A stretch of 64,000 nucleotides of DNA from Paracoccus mutanolyticus (GCF_003285265.1 NZ_CP030239.1:248001-312000), one strand, 5' to 3'. Shown: positions 1-9,579, counted from the stretch's first letter. Notes: generated from the sequence alone by a model not told the origin. Made by a program: numbers and translations.

Positions 1-1
1 G

Positions 2-337
2 AACCCGGGGCGGCTGCGGGTGCTGTTCTTTACGCTGCTGTCGGCCTGCACGGTCGCCGCCATGCAGACGGTGGGCGCCTTCCTGGTCGTGGCGCTGGTG
101 GTGACGCCGGGCGCGACCGCCTATCTGCTGACCGACCGCTTTCCGCGCCTGATCGTGCTGTCGGTGGCGATCGGGGCGGTGACCTCGGCGGTCGGGGCCT
201 ATGTCTCGTTCTACCTCGACGGGGCGACGGGGGGCGTCATCGTCTGCCTGCAGACGCTGCTGTTCCTGCTGGCCTTCCTGCTTGCGCCCAAGCACGGGCT
301 GCTGGCGGCCCGCCGGCGCGCGCGGAGAGCTGCGTGA
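2..337 (+). CDS. Metal (Mn/Fe/Zn) ABC transporter permease, 3' part only
   Basis: This is the C-terminal 110 or so residues of an ABC-3 family integral membrane permease (SitC/MntB/ZnuB type), truncated by the window edge. What remains is almost entirely hydrophobic, with about three membrane helices and the family's typical late segment VVALVVTPGATAYLLTDRF, followed by a short Arg-rich cytoplasmic tail. Such permeases pair with a second one and move Mn2+, Fe2+ or Zn2+ delivered by a periplasmic binding protein. The next gene starts inside its stop codon region (GTG at 334 or ATG at 337, stop at 335-337), so the two permeases are translationally coupled, as in sitCD. The metal cannot be decided without the binding protein, which lies outside the window. 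Confidence 0.85.
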   Translation, partial: NPGRLRVLFFTLLSACTVAAMQTVGAFLVVALVVTPGATAYLLTDRFPRLIVLSVAIGAVTSAVGAYVSFYLDGATGGVIVCLQTLLFLLAFLLAPKHGLLAARRRARRAA

Positions 338-1159
338 TGGACTGGATCGCCATGCCCTTTTCCGTTCCCTTCATGCGCGACGCGGCACTTCTGGGGCTGA
401 TGATCGCACTGCCGGCGGGGCTTCTCAGCTGCTTCCTGGTGCTTCGCGGCTGGTCGCTGATGGGCGACGCGGTCAGTCACGCGATCCTGCCCGGCGTGGT
501 GCTGGCCTATGTCGCGGGCCTGCCGCTGATCGTCGGAGCCTTCGCGGCGGGCTTCGGCTCGGCCCTGGCGGCGGGCTGGCTGCAGGGCAACAGCCGGGTC
601 AAGCGCGACACCGTGCTGGGCGTCGTCATGTCGGGCATGTTCGGCCTGGGCGTCGTGCTGTACACCGCGATCCCGTCGGACCTGCACCTGGACGACATCA
701 TGTTCGGCAACTGCTGGGGTCGGCCCGGGCGACCTGTGGCTGGCCGGCGCGATCTCGCTGCTGGTCGGGGGCGCCCTGCTGCTGAAATGGCGCGACCTGG
801 CGCTGGTGGGCTTCGACCCGGTGCAGGCGCGCGTCTCGGGCCTGCGGGTGCGCTGGCTGGACTACGGCCTGCTGGCGATGGTCTCGGCCACGGTGGTCGC
901 GATGCTCAGCGCGGTCGGCATCATCCTGTCGGTGGCGCTGCTGATCGCGCCGGGGGCCGTGGCCTATCTGGTCACCCGCAGCCTGGGGCGGATGCTGGCC
1001 GTGGCCGTGCTGGTCGCCGCCGTCAGCACGCTGGCCGGCGTCTGGTCCAGCTTCTGGCTGGACAGCGCGCCCGCGCCCACGATCGTGCTGATCCTGCTTT
1101 GCCAGTTCGTCCTGGCCTTCCTGTGGCGCAGCGCCATGACCCGGCGCGCCATGCAGTGA
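334..1159 (+). CDS. Metal ABC transporter permease (SitD-like), frameshifted
   Basis: Second ABC-3 family permease of the metal importer. The N-terminal half reads in one frame up to MFGN near 712 (includes GWSLMGDAVSHAILPG, typical of the family). The C-terminal half (VGFDPVQARVSGLR to the stop at 1159) continues in another frame. Near 710-720 the sequence looks two bases short of the expected Asn-Leu-Leu-Gly-Val codons, so I read this as one gene with a small deletion, about 276 aa, the normal length. All membrane helices survive when the frames are joined, so a sequencing error is more likely than a dead gene. It overlaps the upstream permease by 4 bases (or abuts it if ATG 337 is used). 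Substrate is Mn2+, Fe2+ or Zn2+ by family. Confidence 0.8.
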
Positions 1160-1219
1160 AATCGGCGGGACGGGTTGCGAAACCCGGCCCGCTGCGCCAT
1201 GTCGTGGGCAGGAGGCACC

Positions 1220-2443
1220 ATGGAAAAACGCACCCTGCCCGAACGCGCCGGCTGGCGCGACGAGGCCCAGAAGCTCGGCTTCACCTTCGCCGACATGGCG
1301 GGCGAGCCCTATTGGGACGAAACCAGCGCCTATCGCTTTACCCTGCGCCAGATCGAGCAGGACCTGGAAGCGCCGGCGACGGAACTGCACGCGCTTTGCC
1401 GCGAGGCGGTGGACCGCGCCGTCCGGGACGAGGCCTGGATGACCCGCCTGGCCATCCCGCCCGAGCACTGGGACCTGGTCGCCGACAGCTGGCGGCGCGC
1501 CGAGCCCGAGCTTTACGGCCGCATGGACCTGTCCTACGACGGGCGCAGCCCGGCAAAATTGCTGGAATACAACGCCGACACGCCGACCTCGCTTTACGAA
1601 AGCGCCTCGTTCCAGTGGCTCTGGCTGGAACAGCAGCAGGCGGCGGGGGTGCTGGGCCCGGACACCGACCAGTTCAACGCCATCCATGAATCCCTGGTCG
1701 CCCGCTTCGGCGACATCTGCGCCCCGGCCGAGGACGTGCATTTCGCCGCCGACCCCGAGAACCCCGAAGATTACGCCACGGTCGAGACCCTGGCCTGGGC
1801 CGCGCGCGAGGCGGGGCTTGGCGCGCATTTCACCGCGCTGTCGCAGATCGGCCTGACCCCCGAGGGACAGTTCGCGGACGACGCCTCGCGCGTGATCGGC
1901 ACGCTCTTCAAGCTCTACCCGTGGGAGGACATGCTGCGCGACGACTTCGCCGCGCATCTGCAATCCTCGGGCACCCGCTTCATCGAACCGCCGTGGAAGG
2001 CGGTCCTGTCGAACAAGGGCATCCTGCCCCTGCTGTGGCAGATCGCGCCGGGCCATCCGAACCTGCTGCCGGCCTTTTTCCTGGACGACGTGCGGGACGC
2101 GCTGGCCGGCGGCAGCCCCGCGCCCGCCGTCGCCGAAAGCTTCGCCGCAGCCGAGGCGGGCTTGCGCGCCGGCCATGTGACCAAACCCATCTTCTCGCGC
2201 GAGGGGGCGGGCGTCACCATCACGGAAAACGGCCGCACCACCGCCGAAACCGGCGACGACAGCTATTCCCACCACCCGATGATCGTCCAGGGGCTGGCGC
2301 TGCTGCCCGAATTCGACGGCTTCCATCCCGTCGTCGGCGCCTGGATCGTGGGCGAGGCGTGCTGCGGCATCGGCCTGCGCGAGGACCGCGCCCGCATCAC
2401 CCACAACCTGTCGCGCTTCAAGCCGCATTTCATCGAGGGCTGA
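1220..2443 (+). CDS. ygiC: Glutathionylspermidine synthase family ATP-grasp protein (YgiC-like)
   Basis: A 407-residue protein of the glutathionylspermidine synthase-like family (E. coli YgiC/YjfC), which has the C-terminal ATP-grasp amidase-ligase fold but lacks the amidase half of true Gsp synthetase. Family segments seen include KLLEYNADTPTSLYE (substrate loop) in the first third and KPIFSREGAGVTI with the trailing YSHHPMIVQGLA near the C-terminus. An earlier in-frame start exists at 1175, but ATG 1220 has a clear GGAGG 9 bases upstream and is preferred. It is followed after 3 bases by a ygiB-like lipoprotein gene, the same pairing as in E. coli ygiB-ygiC. The ligase substrate of YgiC proteins is not firmly established; a role in envelope or thiol/polyamine metabolism is only inferred. 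Confidence 0.85.
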   Translation: MEKRTLPERAGWRDEAQKLGFTFADMAGEPYWDETSAYRFTLRQIEQDLEAPATELHALCREAVDRAVRDEAWMTRLAIPPEHWDLVADSWRRAEPELYGRMDLSYDGRSPAKLLEYNADTPTSLYESASFQWLWLEQQQAAGVLGPDTDQFNAIHESLVARFGDICAPAEDVHFAADPENPEDYATVETLAWAAREAGLGAHFTALSQIGLTPEGQFADDASRVIGTLFKLYPWEDMLRDDFAAHLQSSGTRFIEPPWKAVLSNKGILPLLWQIAPGHPNLLPAFFLDDVRDALAGGSPAPAVAESFAAAEAGLRAGHVTKPIFSREGAGVTITENGRTTAETGDDSYSHHPMIVQGLALLPEFDGFHPVVGAWIVGEACCGIGLREDRARITHNLSRFKPHFIEG

Positions 2444-2446
2444 CCC

Positions 2447-3043
2447 ATGATCCCACGCAAACGCTCGCGCCATGTGGCCCTGATCCTCGCCGGCACGGCC
2501 ACGCTCGCCCTTGCCGGATGCGAGGACGACCGGGTCGACGCCCAGGCCTTTCCCGACCTGGAAAGCTGCATCGCCGCCAGCAAGGAAAGCAACCTCTGGT
2601 TCACCGAGGACGACTGCCGCAAGAACTTCGAGGCCGCCAAGCAGGAATTCGTCGAAACCGCGCCGCGCTATGCCTCGAAGGAACTGTGCGAACAGGAACA
2701 TGGCGCAGGAAACTGCGGCGACGACCCGGCCGCGCAGCAATCGGGCGGCGGCGGCTTTTCCTTCATGCCGCTGTTCATGGGCTACATGCTCGGCTCGATG
2801 ATGTCGCGCGGCGGGATCTTTTCCCAGCCGATGGTGCGCACGGCCGACGGCCGCTATGCCACGCCCAAGGGCGACCAGAGCTTTGCCAGCAACCGCGGCG
2901 CGGGCAAGGTCTCGCCCCAGACCTTCCAGCGCGCGCCCTCGACGCTCGGCAAGCCGCCGATGACGGCCTCCCAGGTCAGCCAGCGCGGCGGCTTCGGCGC
3001 CTCGGCCACCTCGTCGGGGGCGCGGCGCAGCCTGGGGGGCTGA
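2447..3043 (+). CDS. ygiB: DUF1190 lipoprotein (YgiB-like)
   Basis: A 198-residue DUF1190/UPF0441 protein. It begins with a signal sequence and a lipobox ending in Cys25 (LALAGC), so it should be a lipid-anchored periplasmic or outer-membrane protein. The conserved Cys-rich N-terminal half (ESCIAASKES, CRKNFEAAKQE, CEQEHGAGNCG) matches the YgiB family. A glycine-rich linker and a low-complexity Ser/Gly/Arg tail ending in GGARRSLGG type sequence follow. It starts 3 bases after ygiC and is almost certainly cotranscribed. Function is unknown; co-occurrence with YgiC suggests a joint envelope task. Its stop codon directly abuts a dispersed 3' element (3043-3126). Confidence 0.85.
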   Translation: MIPRKRSRHVALILAGTATLALAGCEDDRVDAQAFPDLESCIAASKESNLWFTEDDCRKNFEAAKQEFVETAPRYASKELCEQEHGAGNCGDDPAAQQSGGGGFSFMPLFMGYMLGSMMSRGGIFSQPMVRTADGRYATPKGDQSFASNRGAGKVSPQTFQRAPSTLGKPPMTASQVSQRGGFGASATSSGARRSLGG

Positions 3044-3126
3044 ATTTCTTTCTTGCCCAAATATCCCGGGGGGGACGCCTTGCCCGCCCCGTTCAGGGGC
3101 GGGCAAGGCGTGGGGGCAGAGCCCCC
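3043..3126 (-). repeat. Composite intergenic 3' element (box plus two hairpins), copy 1
   Basis: Directly after the ygiB stop lies a box that reads, on the minus strand, CCCGGGATATTTGGGCAAG then AAAGAAA. Next to it is a perfect 16-bp inverted repeat (3075-3090 with 3096-3111, loop GTTCA) and then a second hairpin GGGGGC-AGA-GCCCCC (3112-3126). The same order of parts recurs at 19770-19850. The box alone recurs at about ten intergenic sites in the window. A transcription-end or RNA-processing role is plausible, but there is no long T-run. Confidence 0.7.
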
Positions 3127-3220
3127 CTGCCAACCCCGCAGTTAACGCTAACGCCCGCCCTTGCGCAGCCGCTCGGAAAAGCGCACCCTGCGCGCAGCTT
3201 GCGAAAACCACGAGGCCGCC

Positions 3221-3859
3221 ATGACCCCCGAGATCCAGTCCCAGAAAAGCCGCGCGCTTTGCGAACGCGCCCCGGTGATCCCGGTGCTGGTCGTGCCGGA
3301 CGCCGCACGGGCCGAGGGGCTGGCGACGGCGCTGGTGGCGGGCGGGCTGCCGGTGCTCGAAATCACGCTGCGCACGCCCGCCGCGCTGGACGCGATCCGG
3401 CAGATGGCCCGCGTCAGCGGCGGCCATGTCGGCGCCGGGACCGTGCTGACGCCCGACGACGCCAAGCGCGCGCGCGACGCGGGCGCCAGCTTCGCCGTCT
3501 CGCCCGGCGCGACCGAACGCCTGGTCATGGCCTGTTCCGACATCGGCCTGCCCCTGCTTCCCGGGGCGGTGACCGCCTCCGAGGTCATGCGGGCGATGGA
3601 GATGGGCTATTCTATGCTCAAGTTCTTTCCGGCCGAGGCCGCGGGCGGCGCGAAGGCGCTGAAATCGCTGGCCGGCCCCCTGCCCCAGGTCAGCTTCTGC
3701 CCGACGGGCGGCGTGACCCCGGCGAACGCGCCCGATTACCTGGGCCTGCCCAATGTCGTCTGCGTGGGCGGCAGCTGGATCGCGCCGGATGCCGAGGTGG
3801 CGGCCGGCGACTGGGCCGCCATCGAGGCCCGGGCGCGCGAGGCGAGCGGGCTGCGCTGA
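3221..3859 (+). CDS. eda: KDPG/KHG aldolase (2-dehydro-3-deoxyphosphogluconate aldolase)
   Basis: A 212-residue class I aldolase that splits 2-keto-3-deoxy-6-phosphogluconate into pyruvate and glyceraldehyde 3-phosphate (Entner-Doudoroff pathway), and by family can also act on 4-hydroxy-2-oxoglutarate. Visible motifs are [15 protein letters not shown] (active-site Glu and phosphate region), [23 protein letters not shown], and the Schiff-base lysine in [13 protein letters not shown], then FCPTGGVTP. The length is normal for Eda. The upstream in-frame start at 3161 lacks family similarity, so ATG 3221 is chosen. The MFS transporter gene follows after 4 bases, suggesting an operon. The partner edd is not in the window. 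Confidence 0.92.
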   Translation: MTPEIQSQKSRALCERAPVIPVLVVPDAARAEGLATALVAGGLPVLEITLRTPAALDAIRQMARVSGGHVGAGTVLTPDDAKRARDAGASFAVSPGATERLVMACSDIGLPLLPGAVTASEVMRAMEMGYSMLKFFPAEAAGGAKALKSLAGPLPQVSFCPTGGVTPANAPDYLGLPNVVCVGGSWIAPDAEVAAGDWAAIEARAREASGLR

Positions 3860-3863
3860 CGCC

Positions 3864-5077
3864 ATGACCGCCGATCCCGAGATGCGCCGTGCCTGGCGCA
3901 ATGTTGCCGTGCTGCTGCTTGCGCAGGCGGTCATGGGCGCGCAGATGTCGATGATCTTCATCGTGGGCGGGCTGACCGGGCAGATGCTCAGCCCCAACCC
4001 CTGCATCGCCACGCTGCCGTTGTCGATGATCGTCCTGGGCTCGGCCCTGTCGGCCCGGCCGCTGGCGGGCTTCATGCGCCGGCACGGCCGCCAGCGCGGC
4101 TTTGTCCTGGCCTGCGTCATGGGCGCCCTGGGCGCGGCCGGGGCGGCGGCGGGGATCGTGCTGGGCAATTTCTGGCTGTTCATGCTGAGCGGGCTGCTGA
4201 CCGGCATCTATCAGGCCGCGCAGGGCTTCTATCGCTTTGCCGCGACCGATTGCGCGCCGCCCGAGTTCCAGTCCAGGGCGATCTCGCTGGTGCTGGCGGG
4301 CGGGCTGGTCGCGGCCTTCACCGGCCCCTTCCTGGTGCGGCTGACGGCCGAGGCGCGGCGGTGCCCTTCCTTGCGACCTATGCCGCGATCATCGGGCTGA
4401 ACCTGGTGGGGCCGGTGCTGTTCGCCTTTCTGGACATTCCCCGACCCCCTGCGCCCGAGCCGGGCCACCCCCAGGGCCGGCCCCTTCGGGAACTGCTGCG
4501 GGTGCCGCGGATCACCGTCGCGATCATCTGCGGCATGGTGTCCTATGCGTTGATGAACCTGGTGATGACCTCGACCCCGCTGGCAGTGGTGGGCTGCGGG
4601 TTTCAAACCTCGGATGCGGCGAATATCGTGGCGCTGCATGTGCTGGCGATGTTCGGCCCGTCCTTTTTCACCGGCCATCTGATCGCGCGCTTCGGCGCCG
4701 CGCGGATCGTGATGCTGGGGCTGGCGATCCTGGGCGGCGCGGGGGCGGTCGCCCTGTCGGGGGTCGCGCTTGGGCATTTCTATATCGCGCTGATCCTGCT
4801 GGGGCTGGGCTGGAACTTCGGCTTCATCGGAGCCACCGCCATGCTGACCCGCGCCTACCGCCCCGAGGAGCGCGAAAGGGTGCAGGGCCTGAACGACGCC
4901 GTGGTCTTTGGCGGGGTGTTCCTGGCCTCGCTGTCTTCGGGCGGGTTGATGAACTGCCTGGGCGGGACCCCGCAGGCGGGCTGGAACGCGGTCAACCTTT
5001 CCATGCTGCCGTTCCTGGTGCTGGCGGGTGGGGCGCTGCTGTGGCTGATGCTGCGCCCGCGCGACCTGGCGCGCTAA
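3864..5077 (+). CDS. MFS transporter, frameshifted
   Basis: A major facilitator superfamily permease of about 405 residues when two frames are joined. The first frame runs from ATG 3864 to about 4355 and holds helices 1-6, with the MFS loop motif represented by GFMRRHGRQRGFVLAC. The second frame runs from about 4350 to the stop at 5077 and holds helices 7-12 (from AVPFLATYAAIIGLNLVG to LWLMLRPRDLAR). The break sits in a GC-repeat (GGCGCGGCGG) near 4355, consistent with a one-base error. The gene starts 4 bases after eda, so a sugar acid or related substrate is conceivable, but nothing in the sequence identifies it. The stop codon lies at the foot of a GC hairpin. Confidence 0.8.
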
Positions 5078-5095
5078 GGGGGCACCGCCCCCTTT
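5076..5095 (+). terminator. Hairpin at end of MFS gene
   Basis: GGGGGC-ACC-GCCCCC (5078-5083 with 5087-5092) immediately after the stop codon, followed by TTT. It is a short intrinsic-terminator-like hairpin for the eda-MFS unit. Hairpins of the same GGGGGC/GCCCCC type precede several of the dispersed boxes in the window. Confidence 0.55.
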
Positions 5096-5129
5096 GGGCC
5101 AGCCCCTTTCTCGCTGAAAAAGCTCCCCC

Positions 5130-6580
5130 GGGGGCTGTTGAAGAAGTCGTTTCATGCTGCTGCTGGGATCTGGGGCAGGGTCCGATTTTCAATGATTGAC
5201 CTGATGAACTGCAGGGCTGCCGCCAGCTTCTTGAGGTTCATTGCCACGGCCGTCAGGAGGGCCTGGATCTTCATGTTTTCGAGCCCTCTGCGGATGGCCC
5301 TGGCAAGTCCGTGGAGCGTCTTGGCCGTGCCGTGCGCGCCTTCGACCCGCCAACGGTGGCGCGTATGGATCGCGTGTTCATCGTCACCCCATGTCGCGCG
5401 TTTGCGCCGGGCGCGCAGGATGGCCGCATGCTTGGTTACGATATGCACCCGGCGAGATGTGGCGCCCCGGGGCAGGCATTGCGCCTTGAGGGGACAGCGT
5501 GTGCAATCGCGCCGGTCCGCACGATACCACTTTCCGGATTTGGTGCTGTTGCGAGGGGTCAGCCGCTTCTTCGCCGGACATCGGGCCACGTTGTTTTGAG
5601 GATCATACTTGAACCGCTCGGTGGGCAATCCCTGCGCCCCTTTGCGGCGGGGAGAGCGAAGAGGCGGGATGACGGCTTCGATCTGGCGGTCCTCAAGGGC
5701 GGCGAAGACCCGTCCCACCCCATAAACCGTGTCCGCCGTGATCCGGCCCGGGGTAACCCCGGGGGTCACTTCGATGGCGTCGAGGCGCTCGTCGATCCGG
5801 CCCGTGTCATGCTCCTCGCCGGTCACGATCTCTACATCGACGACGACGCCTGCCAGGTCATCAACCGCCGTGTGCTGCTTGCAGGCCGGGCGCAGCGGGG
5901 CACTGGAGGATGTCGCCATGGTGGCGTCCGGATCCGTGCGGCAGAGCGTCTTGAACCTGCCGCTCCTGCGCGCGTCCCGCGCCGTGTGGTCGGCCTCGGC
6001 TGTGTCGTGGGCTACCTCGACCGCATCCAGATGGCGCGTCACCAGCGCATCCATACTGACATTCGCCCGGATCAGGCTTGCGTCGATGTGGACGGCCTCG
6101 GCTGAAACCATCCCGGCTTGCTGGCACTGGCGCACGACTCGCGTGAAGATCCGGCGGAAGACGTCCTCGCCCCAACGCTGACGGATGCGCGTCAGCGAGG
6201 AGTGATCCGGCAGCGCCTCGTGCAAGGCGTGACCGACGAACCAGCGGATCGCGAGATTGACTTGCGCTTCCCTCATCAGGCGCCGGTCATGGACGATCCC
6301 GAGAAGAAAGCCAGCCAGCATCAGGCGCACAGCAACCTCGGGGTCGATGCCGGGGCGGCCGTGGTCGGCGCAAGAGAGAGCACCCACTTCAGCACGCAGC
6401 CACTCGAGATCGAGAACCTGATCAACCCTCACCAGCACATGGTCGTCAGGGATCAGGCTCCGGAGTGACCCGGTGATGAAAAGCTCCAGCTGCCCGCGTT
6501 CCTTCCGACCCAGCATTGTAACCTCCTATCCACCAATAGGCACAGTGAAACAGAGGGATGGCACTTCTTCTACAGCCCCC
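5130..6580. mobile_element. IS1182-type insertion sequence
   Basis: An intact-looking insertion sequence of about 1.45 kb. The left end (5130-5147) reads GGGGGCTGTTGAAGAAGT and the right end, reverse-complemented (6580-6563), reads GGGGGCTGTAGAAGAAGT, so the terminal inverted repeats match at 17 of 18 positions. One transposase gene fills the element on the minus strand. Both junctions carry CCCCCGGGG (5125-5133 and 6576-6584), so part of what looks like repeat may be a duplicated palindromic target; the exact ends are uncertain by a few bases. The element sits between the MFS terminator hairpin and a dispersed box at 6606, and splits what was probably one 3' element. Confidence 0.85.
5152..6516 (-). 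CDS. IS1182 family transposase
   Basis: A 454-residue DDE transposase. The N-terminal domain has the family start LGRKERGQLELFITGSLRSL, with DLEWLRAE and GRPGIDPEVAVRLMLAGFLLGI, then LPDHSSLTRIRQRWG. The first catalytic Asp is in VHIDASLIRANVSMDALV, the second in RITADTVYGVG, and the catalytic Glu in HRWRVEGAHGTAKTLHGLARAIRRG. A CRYDP-like cysteine region (RCPAKKRLTP, CTRCPLKAQCLP) is also typical of IS1182. The reading frame is open over its full length, in contrast to many chromosomal genes here. It is the only gene of the element and should catalyse its cut-and-paste transposition. Confidence 0.92.
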   Translation of the reverse strand: MLGRKERGQLELFITGSLRSLIPDDHVLVRVDQVLDLEWLRAEVGALSCADHGRPGIDPEVAVRLMLAGFLLGIVHDRRLMREAQVNLAIRWFVGHALHEALPDHSSLTRIRQRWGEDVFRRIFTRVVRQCQQAGMVSAEAVHIDASLIRANVSMDALVTRHLDAVEVAHDTAEADHTARDARRSGRFKTLCRTDPDATMATSSSAPLRPACKQHTAVDDLAGVVVDVEIVTGEEHDTGRIDERLDAIEVTPGVTPGRITADTVYGVGRVFAALEDRQIEAVIPPLRSPRRKGAQGLPTERFKYDPQNNVARCPAKKRLTPRNSTKSGKWYRADRRDCTRCPLKAQCLPRGATSRRVHIVTKHAAILRARRKRATWGDDEHAIHTRHRWRVEGAHGTAKTLHGLARAIRRGLENMKIQALLTAVAMNLKKLAAALQFIRSIIENRTLPQIPAAA

Positions 6581-6605
6581 GGGGACCGTTTTCCGGGCGC
6601 TCGAA

Positions 6606-6635
6606 AGCCCCCGGGATATTTGGGCAAGAAAGAAA
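6606..6635 (+). repeat. Dispersed 3' box, copy 2
   Basis: A near-identical copy of the box at 3043: CCCCCGGG followed by ATATTTGGGCAAGAAAGAA, ending 5 bases from the xseA stop codon (xseA is on the minus strand). The hairpin side that would normally precede it has been separated from it by the IS1182 insertion. Confidence 0.7.
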
Positions 6636-6639
6636 TCCG

Positions 6640-8200
6640 CTAGAACAGGCTTTGCTGACCTTTGGGGGGCTTTTGCGGACGCGCGGGCTTCGGCGGCGTG
6701 GCATCGGGGCGGGCGGCAATGCGGCCGTCGGCGAACTCGACCTGCCAGCGCGGGACGCGGGCGGCGTCCTCGGCGCTGATGATCGGGGCATTGGGTCCGT
6801 GGACCACGGCGAAGCCGCGCTTCAGCGTTTCCTTGTAGCCGAGCGTCTGGCGCAGCCGGTCGAGACGCTCCAGCCGGTCGCGGCGGGGCGGCAGCAGCCG
6901 GGTTCCCGCCGCCGCCAGCCTGCGCGCCAGAAGACCCATGCGATCCCGGTCGCGCCCGATCCCGCGCAGGGCATCGGCGAGCGCGCGGGCGCGGGCGCGG
7001 TCCAGGCGTTCGGAGAGGGTCTTGAGGCGCTCGGCCCGGCGACTGCGGTCGCGCGCCAGCGACAGCGGCAGGCGCCCGCCTTGTTCGGCCAGCCGCTCGC
7101 GACGGATGCGCAGGCCGCTGCGCAGCACGGCAAGCGACAGGGGCAGCGCCGCCAGCCGGTCGCGGCGGCGGCGGCAACGCCTTTCAGCGCCGGCTCGAGC
7201 CGTTCGGCGAACAGGTCGAACCGCTGCCGCGCCGGGTCGGTCAGCGCCTGCGGCCGGCCGAGCGCCCGGCCAGGTCGGACAGGCGCTGGCGCTGCCGTTG
7301 GCGGTGATGTTCGCCCGCTCGCAGCATCCGCGCGCCCTGCTCGGCCAGCCGGGCCGCCAGCTCCGCCCGGACCGGCACCGCCATTTCGGCCGCCGCCGTC
7401 GGCGTCGGCGCGCGGCGGTCCGAGGCGAAGTCGATCAGCGTGGTATCGGTTTCGTGCCCCACGGCCGAGATCAGGGGAATGCCGCTGGCTGCCGCCGCCC
7501 GCACCACGGATTCCTCGTTGAAGCCCCAGAGGTCCTCGAGGCTGCCGCCGCCGCGGGCGACGATGATGAGATCGGGGCGCGGGATGGGGTCCGCGGGGTC
7601 GAGCGCGTTGAAGCCCTGGATCGCCGCCGTGACCTGGGGGGCGCAGCCCTCGCCCTGGACCGCCACGGGCCAGATCAGCACGCGGGTCGGAAAGCGGTCG
7701 CGCAGCCGGTGCAGGATGTCGCGGATCACCGCCCCCGAGGGCGAGGTGACGACCCCGATCACGCGCGGCAGATAGGGCAGCGGGCGCTTGCGCGCATCAT
7801 CGAAAAGCCCCTCGGCCGCCAGGGCCTTGCGGCGCTTTTCCAGCATCAGCATCAGGGCGCCGGCGCCGGCGGGCTCGGTCTCGTCGACGATCAGCTGGTA
7901 TTTGGACTGGCCCGGGAAGGTGGTCAGGCGGCCCGTGGCGATGACCTCGATCCCCTCCTCGGGGCGGGTCGAGAGGCGGGCGGCCTGGCCCTTCCAGGTG
8001 ACGGCCGCGATGCAGGCACGGTCGTCCTTGAGGTCGAAGTAGAGATGCCCCGAGGACGGGCGCGACACCCGCCCGATTTCGCCGCGCACGCGGACGCGGC
8101 CGAACTGGTCCTCGAGCGTGCGTTTGATCGCGCCCGAGATTTCCGAGACGGTGAATTCATGGGCATTGCTGCCGGGGGCGTCGTCGTCGATCAGGTCCAT
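6640..8200 (-). CDS. xseA: Exodeoxyribonuclease VII large subunit, frameshifted
   Basis: XseA forms, with XseB, the bidirectional single-strand DNA exonuclease VII. The N-terminal part (ATG 8198-8200, [20 protein letters not shown]) carries the OB-fold nucleic-acid-binding domain ([23 protein letters not shown]). The catalytic domain follows ([60 protein letters not shown]). The C-terminal part is in another frame (6640-7128), ending in [16 protein letters not shown] and a Pro/Lys-rich tail. At least one indel lies in the GC-rich stretch 7130-7260. The joined length of about 520 aa fits alphaproteobacterial XseA. It diverges from purD (gap 8201-8299). Confidence 0.88.
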
Positions 8201-8299
8201 GCCCCGGTTCTGGCCCCTTGGCCCCCGGGGATCAAGGGGATTGATATGGGTCGGTCCTGTTCCTAGAAGGCGGCAGACAGCGCAAGAAGGGGCTTTGCC

Positions 8300-9562
8300 A
8301 TGAACATCCTGATCCTTGGCGGCGGCGGACGCGAACATGCGCTGGCCTGGGCGATCCGGCAGAACCCCAAATGCGACCGGCTGTTCGTGGCTCCGGGCAA
8401 TGCGGGCATGGAAAGCGTCGCGCGGCTGGTCGATCTGGACATCCTGTCCGGCCCCGATGTCATCGCCTTCTGCGAGGAAAACGCCATCGACCTGGCGGTG
8501 ATCGGTCCCGAGGCGCCGCTTGCGGCGGGCGTCGCGGACGACCTGCGCGCGGCGGGCTTTCTGGTCTTTGGCCCGTCGAAGGCGGCGGCGATGCTGGAGG
8601 CGTCGAAAAGTTTCACCAAGGCGGTCTGCGACGCCTGCGGCGCGCCGACCGCCGCCTGGGCGCGCTTTGACGCCGCGGGGCCGGCGCGGGACTATATCCG
8701 CGACAAGGGCGCGCCGATCGTCGTCAAGGCCGATGGCCTGGCCGCCGGCAAGGGCGTGACCGTCGCCATGACCGAGGCCGAGGCGCTGGCCGCCGTGGAC
8801 GAGGCCTTCGGCGGTGCTTTCGGCGCGGCCGGGGCCGAGGTGGTGATCGAGGAATTCATGGAGGGCGAGGAGGCGAGCTTCTTCGTGCTGTGCGACGGGA
8901 TGGATTGCCTGCCCATCGGCACCGCGCAGGACCACAAGCGCGTGGGCGAGGGCGACACCGGCCCGAACACCGGCGGCATGGGCGCCTATTCCCCCGCCCC
9001 GGTGCTGACCGAGGCCATCCAGGACGACGTGATGGCGCGGATCGTGCGCCCCACCGTGGCCGAGATGGCGCGGCGCGGCACGCCGTTCCAGGGGGTGCTT
9101 TACGCCGGGCTGATGATCCGGGACGGGCAGGCGCGGCTGGTCGAATACAACGTGCGCTTCGGCGACCCGGAATGCCAGGTGCTGATGATGCGGCTGGGTG
9201 CGCAGGCGCTGGACCTGATCCTGGCCTGCGCCGAGGGGCGGCTGACCGAGACCGCCGTCACCTGGGCCGAGGATCACGCGCTGACCGTGGTCCTGGCGGC
9301 CCGCGGCTATCCCGGCGCCTATGAGAGGGGGACCGAGATCGGGGGGCTGGACGCCCTGCCCCGGGATTCCAGCCAGATGGTGTTTCACGCCGGAACCGCC
9401 CTGAAGGATGGCGCGCTGGTCGCGACGGGCGGGCGCGTGCTGGCCGCGACGGGGCGCGGCGCCACCCTGGCCGAGGCGCGTGCCCGCGCCTATGCCCTGG
9501 CCGATGCCATCGACTGGCCGGGCGGGTTCTACCGCCGCGATATCGGCTGGCGGGCGTTGTGA
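8300..9562 (+). CDS. purD: Phosphoribosylamine-glycine ligase (GAR synthetase)
   Basis: A complete 420-residue PurD that joins phosphoribosylamine and glycine using ATP, the second step of purine synthesis. It shows the N-terminal signature [19 protein letters not shown], the ATP-grasp segment [36 protein letters not shown], the conserved [20 protein letters not shown] and [17 protein letters not shown]. Length and motifs are standard and no frameshift is seen. It is divergently oriented to xseA. A dispersed box lies 17 bases downstream of the stop. Confidence 0.96.
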   Translation: MNILILGGGGREHALAWAIRQNPKCDRLFVAPGNAGMESVARLVDLDILSGPDVIAFCEENAIDLAVIGPEAPLAAGVADDLRAAGFLVFGPSKAAAMLEASKSFTKAVCDACGAPTAAWARFDAAGPARDYIRDKGAPIVVKADGLAAGKGVTVAMTEAEALAAVDEAFGGAFGAAGAEVVIEEFMEGEEASFFVLCDGMDCLPIGTAQDHKRVGEGDTGPNTGGMGAYSPAPVLTEAIQDDVMARIVRPTVAEMARRGTPFQGVLYAGLMIRDGQARLVEYNVRFGDPECQVLMMRLGAQALDLILACAEGRLTETAVTWAEDHALTVVLAARGYPGAYERGTEIGGLDALPRDSSQMVFHAGTALKDGALVATGGRVLAATGRGATLAEARARAYALADAIDWPGGFYRRDIGWRAL

Positions 9563-9579
9563 CGGCGCCGCCGTTGGCA

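Noticed and set aside
698..4207. 1169-codon open frame on the minus strand
   Set aside because: It is antisense to the metal permease, ygiC, ygiB, eda and part of the MFS gene, all well supported. Its product is Arg/Gly/Ala/Gln-rich low-complexity sequence typical of antisense frames in high-GC DNA.
5311..6105. Plus-strand frame inside the insertion sequence, possible passenger gene
   Set aside because: Exactly antisense to the transposase; no recognisable domain.
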